A DNA stretch of 64,000 nucleotides from Streptomyces sp. GESEQ-35 (GTDB taxonomy: Bacteria; Actinomycetota; Actinomycetes; Streptomycetales; Streptomycetaceae). The stretch spans positions 124,001 to 188,000 of the forward strand of contig NZ_JAFFSX010000021.1 of the NCBI RefSeq assembly GCF_017948485.1. Reading direction: 5' to 3'. Every line of letters begins with the position of its first letter. The stretch's first letter is position 1. Under the pieces are notes generated by a model that was not told the DNA's origin, made no database searches, and saw nothing but the letters and a program-made list of their open reading frames with translations. This document shows positions 1-7,460 of the stretch, in pieces. The position numbers and the translations under genes are program-made.

Positions 1-402
1 GCAGAGGCACACGAATGCGACTGGAGCACGGAAGGGGAATGGCAATACCACCCCTGGGCCGCCAGATTCACCGTCGAGATGTTCCGATTCTGGTCCGGCT
101 CCGACGCGTCGGCCGCGTTCGAAGCCGAGCGCACCGACGTCTACGACAGCGCACTGCGGCTCCATGACTACGCCGACGCGCTTTGCATGCGCATCCAGGC
201 CGACGAGGAGACCCCGTACACCAACGTGATGTTCCGCGTTGACAACCTGCTCGTGCAGGTGTCCTACAACATGAAGACCAAGGGTTCGCCTGATCCGGCC
301 GTGGCGAAACCGCGTGGCCTGGACATGGCGAAGTACATCTACGAGCTAGTGACGCCGCCCCGTTCGACGGCGCTCGTGGGCAGGAAGCACAGCCTTGGCT
401 GA
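1..402 (+). CDS. hypothetical protein, 5' end cut by the window
   Basis: An open frame runs in from base 1 and stops at 402, giving 133 visible residues; the start lies upstream of the window. An internal ATG at 79 is not needed because the frame is already open and protein-like before it (Cys-Asp-Trp, Trp-rich stretch). The last third has a pattern of the type 'RVDNLLVQVSYN', seen in actinobacterial secreted lipoproteins of the DUF3558 kind, where a short CxW motif is followed by a propeptide-like beta sheet. The signal peptide that would confirm this is outside the window. It points away from the leftward nucleotide operon at 566-3292, so the two are convergent. The family assignment is a weak guess. 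Confidence 0.55.
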   Translation, partial: AEAHECDWSTEGEWQYHPWAARFTVEMFRFWSGSDASAAFEAERTDVYDSALRLHDYADALCMRIQADEETPYTNVMFRVDNLLVQVSYNMKTKGSPDPAVAKPRGLDMAKYIYELVTPPRSTALVGRKHSLG

Positions 403-565
403 GCGGGCTTGCTCGCCAGCACGAACCCGAAGCCGAACACCGGCCCGGGCATGGCTCAGGGGCCACCGTTCAGGCGGTGTGACGCCCGCGTAGACCACGG
501 CGATCTGGTCCTTCACGAGAACAACACCCCTACAGGAAGGGCCGGTTGCGGACAGAGCGGTTGGC

Positions 566-1195
566 TTACCGTCGGCACCGTTGCACCACACCTGTGGTGC
601 TCGATAGCCTAGGGTTCATCGCTTCTGAACTGCGCGAACGTGAGCCTTCCTCCTGTCGCAAGAGGTTCACCCCGAGAAAAGGCCCGATGGAGGAGTTCAC
701 CGGTTTGATGGCCGGGTTGTCGATGCCGGAGTGGGTGACCAGGACCGTCAGCCGCAGGTTCTGGAAGGAGTTGAGGACGGCACAGTCCTCGGCGCTTACC
801 CGCCACCGGGTGATGACCAGGACGTGATTGGTCAGCCCTTGCTCGTCTAGCTGCCGGAGGACTGCGAAGACGTGCGGCTTGACCACGGGAAGCATCGGAT
901 CAGTGGCCCGGTTCAACAACTGGATTGGCGTCTTGTGGGGCCGGAAGTACGGATGATTGACGAGCGCGGCGAGCGCAGCCTCGTCGCTCATGAGCCGCTT
1001 CGGGGTCTTCATACCGAAGTTGTCGAACAGGTGGCGGACGCAGTATCCGCACTCGAGCGGACAGCCGACGATGTGGTTCACCGACAGGCCTGACTTGCGG
1101 TACTCGATCACGTCGGCGAGCTCGGGCTTCAGCTCACTGATCTGCTCGGCGGTCAGGATCGGAAGCAGGCGGCGCAGTACGGCGGGAGCGGTCAA
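566..1195 (-). pseudogene. radical SAM protein, 3'-truncated
   Basis: The frame opens with TTG at 1195, with AGGAGG five bases upstream, 23 bases after the kinase gene stops, so it is the third gene of a leftward operon. Residues near 45-52 read CPLECGYC, the CxxxCxxC cluster that binds the 4Fe-4S centre and S-adenosylmethionine in radical SAM enzymes. About 165 residues of plausible TIM-barrel sequence follow, then from about base 690 the translation turns into Arg/Ser-rich filler and stops at 566. Radical SAM enzymes of this type are normally 300 residues or more, so the C-terminal half is missing. Its partners suggest it acted on a nucleotide or its derivative; that is inference. Confidence 0.6.
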
Positions 1196-1218
1196 GGGAT
1201 CCTCCTGGGCCGGGGTGG

Positions 1219-2270
1219 TCAGCGGTCGGCGTGAGTGGGCTGGAGCGGTACGCCGGTTGGGGAGATGAGCAGTCCGCGGCGGGCGGCACCGAACCAGGTG
1301 CCGAAGTCACGGCGGGCGGCGTCCGGGTCGTCCGAGGTATGGACGAGGTTGTGCACGAGGCGCTTCTGGGCGAGCGCAGCGTCGAGGCTGTCGTTGCCGA
1401 GATCACCACGGATGGTGCCGGCCGCGGCCCGTGTCGGGTCGAAGTGCCCGATCAACTGGCGCAGCAGGGCGTGGATGCCGGGCTCGCCGAAGGCGAGGGC
1501 CACCGTCACCGGCTTGCCTGCATACGCGTCGTCCAGGCACTCGGGGATGTTGCGGTCGGGGAACCAGGCGGCGTCCACCAGGAGATCCCAGTAGTGAACA
1601 TGGGCCTGCCACGGCTGCACGGTGACATCGAGGCGGCTGGCAACGGTGACGCCGGCGGCGGCGATTCGCTCGAGTACGGCGTCGACGAGGCGGCGCTCCA
1701 CGGCATCCGGCTTGCACAGGATCACGGAGCAGCGGTCGAAGTCGGACACCTGCAGCGTGCGGCCGGGCCCGTACCAGGTGCCGTACTCCCGGCGGGCCCC
1801 GGCCGGATCGTCCGAGGTGTGGACCAGGTTGCGGACGAGGCGCTTCTCCGCGCGCGCGGCGGCGAGACTGTCGTCGCCCAGTTCGCTGCGGATCGTGCCG
1901 GGCACCGCCAGGGTCGGGTCGGTGTGGCCGATGAGCTGGGCAGCCGGGCGTGAACGCCGGGTTCACCGTGTGCCAGGGCTACGGTGACCGTCTGGCCCAC
2001 ATACGCGGCGTCGATGTAGGAGGGCAGGTCGCGCATGTCTCTGCGGCCGGTGTCGGCGAGCAGATCCCTGTAGACGACGTGCGGCTGCCATGGTTGGGCC
2101 ACGAGGTCCATGCGGTCCGAGACGGTGATGCCCGCATCGGAGATCATTCCCAGGATCCGGTGGATCAGGCCTCGGGCGAGGGCGTCCGGCTTGCACAGGA
2201 TGACTGCCCGGCGGTCGAAGTCGACACCTTCCACCACGGCGCCGCTCCTCGGCTTCCCGTTCCCGCTCAT
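1219..2270 (-). pseudogene. tandem double nucleoside diphosphate kinase-like protein, frameshifted
   Basis: Two nucleoside diphosphate kinase domains lie in one gene of about 350 residues. Each has the N-terminal 'ILCKPDA' motif whose Lys contacts the phosphate, and each has 'NLVHTSDDP', matching the catalytic phospho-His segment (N-x-x-H-G-S-D) of the family. NDKs are normally single domains of about 140-150 residues, so a fused pair is unusual. Domain 1 (start 2270) runs in one frame to about base 1940, then the continuation 'QLIGH..PGTIRSELGDDSL' is in another frame; restoring a single base near 1940 joins them. Its ATG overlaps the stop of the upstream gene (ATGA), so translation was coupled. 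The role would be raising a modified nucleoside diphosphate to the triphosphate. The break may be real decay or a sequencing error. Confidence 0.7.
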
Positions 2271-3292
2271 CGCAGGCTCCCGTCAGGGGCAGCGAAGCAG
2301 GCCGACCACTTGCGTTCCATGAGCCAGCGCAGGCCCGGGGGGAGCGCGGCCAGGAGGCCAGGGTCGACGGCTGCGGTCTGGTCATGCTGGATCTGCCGGT
2401 ACAGCTCGAACAACATGACCACCTGCTCCCAGTACGGATCCAGGCCCAGGCCGCGGATGTGTTGGGCGTTGTAGCGGAGCTGGTTCGTGCGCAACGCCTC
2501 TTCGTGCTGCAGGACGTGCGCGATCGTCGCCCCCTCGGTGCTCTCCGGCATTGCCGGGAACGAGAAATCGGGCGCCGTGGGACGGGAGTCGACCTCGTCC
2601 AGGACGCGCTTGACGCGCTCGGCGTTGCGGTCGTTGACGTGGGCGGACCCAATGAAGTGGGTGTACGTCCCGAGCTGCAGGCCGAGCTGGATGGCCGCGT
2701 ATTCCTGGATCATCGTGCAGGAGAAGACGTCGGACAGCAGGCCGCAGTCGAGATCGTTCGCGCGCATGTTGCAGATCATGTGTAGCTGCCCGTCCCGCGG
2801 GAGCAGGTGCAGGCCGGCCAGGCATGCGACGTCAGGGTTCTTGCGGTCGGCGAGTTCCTTCGCCCTGAACACTGGCAGGTATCCGCGCTTGCTGTCGGGT
2901 TCGTTCAACAGCAGTTCCACCACGTGGTCGAACTGCGACTGCTTGGCGCCGCCGGCCGGGCTGAACAGGGCGTGGCCGTACGCGGATCCGCCGAGTCGGA
3001 TGCCGTCGGCGCCGCTGGCGCGCATCGACGGGGCGTAGTAGCCGATCATTTCCAGGTCGCGGCGTCCGGCGAGGTACCAGAGCGCTTCCGCGAACTGGAA
3101 CACCGGGTTCGCCTTGCGCTCGGCCAGGTACGGTAGGCGCTGGCGGGGGTCGGTGAGGCGGAATCCCACGCCGATGACCTCACGGGCCTCGTTGCCGCGA
3201 GCCGCGGTGTGGTGTTCGGACTCCTCGGTGGCCAGCCGGAGAAGGGCCACGTAGGCGCCTTCCACGCTGGTGAACTCGGGGGCGGTGTGCAT
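2267..3292 (-). CDS. thymidylate synthase-fold protein, CMP/dCMP hydroxymethylase-like
   Basis: 341 residues with thymidylate synthase architecture: the nucleophile Cys at 157 (PDVACLAG), the phosphate-binding Arg segment at 177-182 (RANDLD), and a C-terminal 'SAHVNDRN' matching the family's His-x-Tyr/Asn region. At the position where true thymidylate synthase has Asn (LPFNIAS, N177 in E. coli) this protein reads LLSDVFS, with Asp at 188. Asn to Asp at that site is the established change in T4 dCMP hydroxymethylase and in MilA, the CMP hydroxymethylase of mildiomycin biosynthesis, so a cytosine nucleotide substrate is likely. ATG at 3292 has GGAG five bases upstream. It heads the operon with the double kinase and radical SAM genes. 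It is longer than a housekeeping ThyA (about 265 residues). Exact product is unknown. Confidence 0.75.
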   Translation of the reverse strand: MHTAPEFTSVEGAYVALLRLATEESEHHTAARGNEAREVIGVGFRLTDPRQRLPYLAERKANPVFQFAEALWYLAGRRDLEMIGYYAPSMRASGADGIRLGGSAYGHALFSPAGGAKQSQFDHVVELLLNEPDSKRGYLPVFRAKELADRKNPDVACLAGLHLLPRDGQLHMICNMRANDLDCGLLSDVFSCTMIQEYAAIQLGLQLGTYTHFIGSAHVNDRNAERVKRVLDEVDSRPTAPDFSFPAMPESTEGATIAHVLQHEEALRTNQLRYNAQHIRGLGLDPYWEQVVMLFELYRQIQHDQTAAVDPGLLAALPPGLRWLMERKWSACFAAPDGSLR

Positions 3293-3458
3293 GTGAACTC
3301 CAGGTCAGGGCCCCCGGTGAGCACTCCAGTTGTGCGTGTGTCCCGGCGCGGGGGCGCTCGGCAGTCTCGGCTGGCGCTGGGGCCGTTGGGGGACGTGACC
3401 CCAGCGCCGTCTCCGCCCGCGCCGAATGCCGTTTGTCGTACGGGCGGAGTCTGGTGCC

Positions 3459-3499
3459 TGCCCGGTGGCCAGGGCCGGATCCTCCCGGGCCACCGGGCA
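3459..3499. terminator. hairpin terminator
   Basis: TGCCCGGTGGCC at 3459-3470 pairs perfectly with GGCCACCGGGCA at 3488-3499 around a 17-base loop. It sits just beyond the stop of the leftward gene fragment at 3505. A related hairpin follows the homologous gene end at 21616, which supports inherited terminator function. Confidence 0.65.
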
Positions 3500-3504
3500 G
3501 GGGT

Positions 3505-3687
3505 CTATGCGGCGAGCGTCGCCAGTTCCTGCGTCAGCTCGTCGAGTCCGACCACCCTGAGAGAGCTCAACCTGCGGATCAGTTGGGAGCCGAGCAGAGT
3601 GGGCAGGTTCGGGTGCCCGAAGGGCAGGGCGTGGTCCGGCTGCGCAACGACGTGCACCGCGTTGTCCGCGTTGAGGCCGTAGAGCGC
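3505..3687 (-). pseudogene. 3' fragment of a Cys-rich hypothetical gene
   Basis: The last 60 codons before the stop at 3505 encode a sequence closely similar to the C-terminus of the protein at 20882-21616 (shared ALYGLN/TLYGLN, then 'VHVxAQPDxALPFGHP', then SQLIRRLSS and VVGxDEL). Upstream of this point the frame changes identity to an IS701 transposase, so only the 3' end of the gene survives. The fragment keeps the same kind of terminator as its full-length relative. The join is in frame, so the DNA now encodes a transposase-tail chimera. Confidence 0.6.
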
Positions 3688-3689
3688 GG

Positions 3690-4200
3690 GACCGGGTGAT
3701 GCGCTGGAGGTGCAGAAGGCGTGCGCGACGGAGACTAGGGTGACGTGGTGGTGCCAGCCCCTCCAGGTGCGGCCCTCGAAGTGGGCCAGGCCCAGGGCCT
3801 GTTTCATCTCGCGGTAGTCATGTTCGATGCGCCAGCGCAGTTTCGCGGTGCGCACGAGGGTGGCCAGCGCCGTGTCGGAGGGCAGGTTGGACAGCCAGAA
3901 CTGCACGGGTTCGGGTTCGGTGGCGGGCCATTCGGCCAGCAGCTAGCGCACCGGCAGCTCCGGGCCGTCGGCGGCCTTGCGGATCGCGCGCCCAGCGGGC
4001 CGGATCCGCAGGGCCACGAACCGTGAGTACATGCGCTTGACGCCGCTGCGGCCGCTGCCCGGACGGGAGCCTTCCCGCCACTGCACCGGCCGGGCGGCTT
4101 GCTTGCCGGCCTCGATGACCAGCTTCTTCACCGTCTGGGCCGGCTCGGGGTGGGCGGGCTGGGGCCTCGGGCCGCGACCTGCGTAGGGCGGGGTGCGCGG
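3690..4200 (-). mobile_element. IS701-family transposase remnant
   Basis: Reading leftward from about 4200, the translation shows the C-terminal part of an IS701-type DDE transposase: 'VKKLVIEAGKQAARPVQW', then the hallmark segment 'TAKLRWRIEHDYREMKQAL' followed by 'LAHFEGRTWRGWHHH'. The frame is interrupted at 3943 by TAG where the family has Trp before LLAEWP, consistent with TGG changed to TAG. The N-terminal half is absent and the C-terminus is replaced by the gene fragment at 3505-3687. No terminal inverted repeats were seen. Confidence 0.75.
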
Positions 4201-4399
4201 CCGTGCTTCTTCCGGCTGGCGCTGACCGGGCATTGGTGGTTGCTGGCTGGCAGCGCGCTGGGCGGGGCCAAGGACTACGTCCGCGAGTTCAACGCGGCCC
4301 TGGCCCCCTGACGGCGCGAGCCGGCCGTGCGCGAGTTCGTCCACCGGACCCGCAAGGAGCTCGGCGTCGCCGCCTGACCGACCGGCACACCCCTCCTGG

Positions 4400-5391
4400 T
4401 GCGGCTCGCGTAGCTCGTCCAACAGGGCGATCCGGCGTTTCGCCTCCCTGATGAGGGGTTGGCCGCGGGGCGTCACCCTGACCGGCCGCTTGCGGTGATT
4501 GAACACGGCGAACCCGGCGGTGTCCTCCACCAGGCGAAGGTGCGCATTGAACGTCGTCCGGGGGATGCCGAGGGTGAGGGCTGCCGAGCGGCGCGTTGAG
4601 TATCCCGGCACCAGCGCCGCGCTTCGCAGGGCGGTCAGGCAGTTCTGGCGGATGCTGATGCGGGGCATGGCCAGCGAGAGCCTCACCGGCAGGTCGGCGA
4701 ACGGATTCGAGTGGACGCGTGGCGGAGGGACGTGGCCGCGGAGAGGATGACGAGGGATCCCCCATGCGTCGAGGAGGTTGGTGATGCTGTTGCCGCCGGT
4801 GTTGAGCTCCCGGCCGATGTCCGCGGCCATGCGCCCCTTTACGTGGTACTCGTTCCTGAGCCAGGTGCGGTTGACTGACCTGGCGAGTTCGCCTGCCGCG
4901 CGGCGCGGCCGGAGCGGGATTCCGGCTTCCTTCAAGGAGTAGCGGACAATGCCGGGACTGCATCCGGCGAGCTCAGCGGCCTTGACGGCATAGCGGTGCA
5001 TCAGCGGCTTGCCCGGCGCGAAGTCCGCACGCGGCTCTCCGTCCAGCGCCAAGGCCGCGTCGCCGAGCCGGTATCCGGTCAGGACCTCCTGGAGGTGCTG
5101 GACCTTCACGGTCAGCTCGTCGTCTTCCTCGGCGGCCAGGCCGCTCAGCAGGGCTGCGGAAGCCGTCGTCTCCTCCGGAACCGGCGCCAGGATCTCGGTC
5201 GTGGGATGGGCAAGCAGTATGGAGATGTCGACCTGCCGCAACTTCGGCGGCCCGGCCAGCGCCGCCTGGCGCAGGAGAATCCGTCGCCCCTCGATCTCTT
5301 CGACGGTGAACTGCTCACCGTCGAAGCCGATCGGCAGCCCTGGCCGCAGCGTCGTCGTCCACTGGTTGATACGTGCCTCCGCAGTACGCAC
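4400..5391 (-). pseudogene. TnsB N-terminus fused to TniQ-like C-terminus (Tn7-like deletion product)
   Basis: From a possible GTG at 5391 the first 140 residues (to about base 4970) resemble the N-terminus of actinobacterial TnsB/Mu-type transposases, including a segment 'VLTGYRLGDAALA' and 'APGKPLMHRYAVKAAEL'. The sequence then changes abruptly to a different protein type: a homeodomain-like stretch (LRNEYHVKGRMAADIGREL) followed by a LysR-like helix-turn-helix, as found at the C-terminus of large actinobacterial TniQ proteins. The DDE catalytic core, the TnsC ATPase and the zinc fingers of TniQ are missing. The simplest reading is an in-frame internal deletion of a tnsB-tnsC-tniQ block. 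The frame continues into the IS701 remnant. The TniQ call is from memory of the family and is less certain than TnsB. Confidence 0.5.
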
Positions 5392-6122
5392 TCTCCCGAC
5401 AGCGGCCGGGCCGCGAGGTCCGTGGTCAGCCTCCCGGCCCACAACAAGGCCATGAGCGGAGGACGGGCTGCTTCGGGCTCCCGGTCTCCGGCCAGCCGCC
5501 GCTCGGCGAGCGCCAGCTCCTCGCCGTCGACGACTTCTTGCCAGGCCCGTTCGGCGTCGGCGGCGGGTACAACGCCGGGGTGCCGATAGGCGGCGAGGAA
5601 ACTGATGTTCTCCAGCAGGGTCGGCTCGGCTCCCGACCAGATCTCGTACTCCCAGCCATGCCGCTCGATCAGATGTCCCGGCCAGGCCAGCGCCTGCGCG
5701 ACCTTGGGGTCCTGCAGGCGCGAGGCCGGCTTGACGTTGACGACGCGCACCGTCCCCGAGCGCATCACCAAGAGGAAGTCGGGAACGTGGCTGCGTACCT
5801 TGCCATCGATCCTCGCCACCATGCGCAAGGGCTGGGCGAAGATGCCGCACACCGACGGATCGAAGTCGGCGAGCAGCAGACGGGCCAACTTCAGGTGGCT
5901 CTCGTAGACAACCTGGCCGCCCGTCATCGCCGAGGCGTAGTTGCCCGAGTAGTGCGCCATCCCGTGCACCGAACGAACCCGGCGCCACGGGTTCGACTCG
6001 TCGAAGTCCCTCAACCGCAGCAGGCTGAAGGGGACGTCGCGCGTCGACCCGTCGGCGTACCGAATCGACGCCGTGGGGCTGTTGTGTTTGCTACGGCCCT
6101 TCCTTGAGCGCTCTTCGGCCAT
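5145..6122 (-). CDS. TnsA-like heteromeric transposase endonuclease subunit
   Basis: The most likely start is ATG at 6122 (MAEERSRKG); an earlier ATG at 6155 adds 11 residues. Residues 1-230 match actinobacterial TnsA-type endonucleases: a conserved opening 'SLLRLRDFDESNPWRRV', 'HYSGNYASAMTGGQVVYES', then the nuclease core 'HVPDFLLVMRSG' and 'VRVVNVKPA' (PD-xK fold). TnsA makes the 5'-side cuts that let Tn7-like elements move by cut-and-paste. The stop is displaced: the last 85 or so codons read through the start of the TnsB frame out of phase, so the natural C-terminus has probably been lost or was shorter. The Asn just before V-K-P in the last motif is where many relatives have Glu. A second, short TnsA fragment lies at 16425-16635. 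Confidence 0.7.
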   Translation of the reverse strand: MAEERSRKGRSKHNSPTASIRYADGSTRDVPFSLLRLRDFDESNPWRRVRSVHGMAHYSGNYASAMTGGQVVYESHLKLARLLLADFDPSVCGIFAQPLRMVARIDGKVRSHVPDFLLVMRSGTVRVVNVKPASRLQDPKVAQALAWPGHLIERHGWEYEIWSGAEPTLLENISFLAAYRHPGVVPAADAERAWQEVVDGEELALAERRLAGDREPEAARPPLMALLWAGRLTTDLAARPLSGECVLRRHVSTSGRRRCGQGCRSASTVSSSPSKRSRGDGFSCARRRWPGRRSCGRSTSPYCLPIPRPRSWRRFRRRRRLPQPC

Positions 6123-6190
6123 ACTGGAACGGTGCGAAGAGCACACACCACCCAAACCGGACGACCGCTAACAGTCGACAACTGACAACT
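6123..6190. other. possible Tn7-like transposon end
   Basis: Between the TnsA start and the UDP-glucose dehydrogenase remnant there is a tandem heptamer, GACAACT at 6177-6183 and again at 6184-6190. In Tn7-like elements the end next to tnsA carries repeated TnsB-binding sites in this position. Only two copies are visible, no matching end was found elsewhere, and the boundary is not proven. Confidence 0.25.
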
Positions 6191-6560
6191 ACGGCGCGCT
6201 ACCGCTGCTCATGATCGCGCGGAAATGCTCGCGAAACCGCGACGACGTCGAGGGTGCCGCGGCCGTCGATGACCCTCGGGGTGGCGGCACGGGCGGCGGG
6301 GCGGTGCAGGTCGATGTGTGAGAAATGCGGCCCACTCGATCAGGTGCAGCAGCAGGTCGGTGTCCTGAACGGCGGCGATTGGGTTGTAGATGAAGTCGAG
6401 TTCTGGGTGCGTCTTGCGGGCGTTGTCGAGGGCCAGGGGGTCGCGACAGTGACGGTGGCGCCGCGTTCGTGGAGCTTCTGCGCGACCGCGAGGGCGGGCG
6501 AGTCGCGGATGTCGTCGGTGTTCGGCTTGAAGGGGGCACCCCTGGGGAGCGCGTTCGCAT
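6189..6560 (-). pseudogene. UDP-glucose dehydrogenase C-terminal fragment, frameshifted
   Basis: Leftward translation gives 'GAPFKPNTDDIRDSPALAVA', the conserved start of the C-terminal UDP-binding domain of UDP-glucose/GDP-mannose dehydrogenases. The continuation 'DPLALDNARKTHPELDFIYN' and 'DTDLLLHLIEWAAF' is in a neighbouring frame, and a third frame is needed for 'VIDGRGTLDVVAFREHF'. At least two frame changes and the absence of the NAD-binding and catalytic domains show it is dead. Its 5' side stops where the duplicated segment that begins at 6545 starts, so the duplication junction cut it. Confidence 0.65.
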
Positions 6561-7460
6561 CCCTCCGGTTGGTCACCTGCAGTCCTGATGGCGGAGTCGG
6601 GTGGAGGGCTGTGGGAGTGTCTTTGTCTTCACTGAAGGATGGGTGTTTCTGCGCTGGGTGAAGTTTCAACTGGGGTCTGGGCATGCCGAGTTGTGTGGGA
6701 CGGCTGTGCCGGGAATGCTGGCGTTTCGCGACACGCCAGCAAGGTGGGGGAGTCCATGGCTGCGGTACTGGGGAGCGATGTCCTTGAGGCGTCGCAGGTG
6801 CGGATCCGCTCGGCTGCGGGTGAGGTGGTCGGCGCCGGCTTTCTCGTCGCCGCCGATGTGGTGTGTACCTGCGCCCACGTCGTCGCCCGGGCGGTCGGAG
6901 CGCCAGATGCCGTGGAGTGGGCGCCCGGCCAGTCGGTGGATATCGACTTTCCGCTGCTGGATGGCAGTACCCGGCGGGCGACCGTCGTGTCCTGGCGGTT
7001 GGGCGGGGCGGATGTCGCGTTGCTGCGGCTCGACGCGGGCGTCGAGGGTGCGAGGCCGGCGCCACTCGTCGACGCGACGGGCGTTGCGGGGCATAGGTTC
7101 AGGGCGTTCGGCTGCCCGGCAGGCGCCGACGATGGCATGTGGGCCTCTGGGGTGCTGCGCGCCGGGCAGGGCTCGGGCTTGGTGCAGATGGAGGCGCAGC
7201 GGCCGGGGCCGCACATCATGGAGGGGTTCAGCGGGGGGCCGGTCTGGGACGATGTGCACGGCGGCGTCGTCGGGATGACAGTCGCCGCACACGAGGGCGA
7301 GAGCACCGCGTATCTGTTGCCGTCGGACGCGCTGGTCGATGAGGAAATCCTGGAGCCTCGCTGCCCGTTCAAGGGACTCGCGGCGTTCACGGAGGACGAC
7401 GCAGAGTTCTTCCACGGCCGAGACAGTGACATCGTCCGCGTGCACACAGCCGTCAACGGG
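6545..7460 (+). repeat. near-identical duplication, copy 1
   Basis: From GGGAGCGCGTTCGCATC at 6545 the sequence matches that beginning at 11910, with a constant offset of 5365 bases and only scattered substitutions through the leader (211 bases before the ATG) and the protease domain coding region. Identity falls after about 7460. The unchanged spacing shows the leader was copied together with the gene, so both copies should share promoter and ribosome binding site. Confidence 0.85.

Noticed and set aside
3943..5988. Single 681-codon minus-strand protein
   Set aside because: It is a chance chain of TnsA-antiphase sequence, TnsB N-terminus, TniQ-like C-terminus and IS701 sequence, not one gene.
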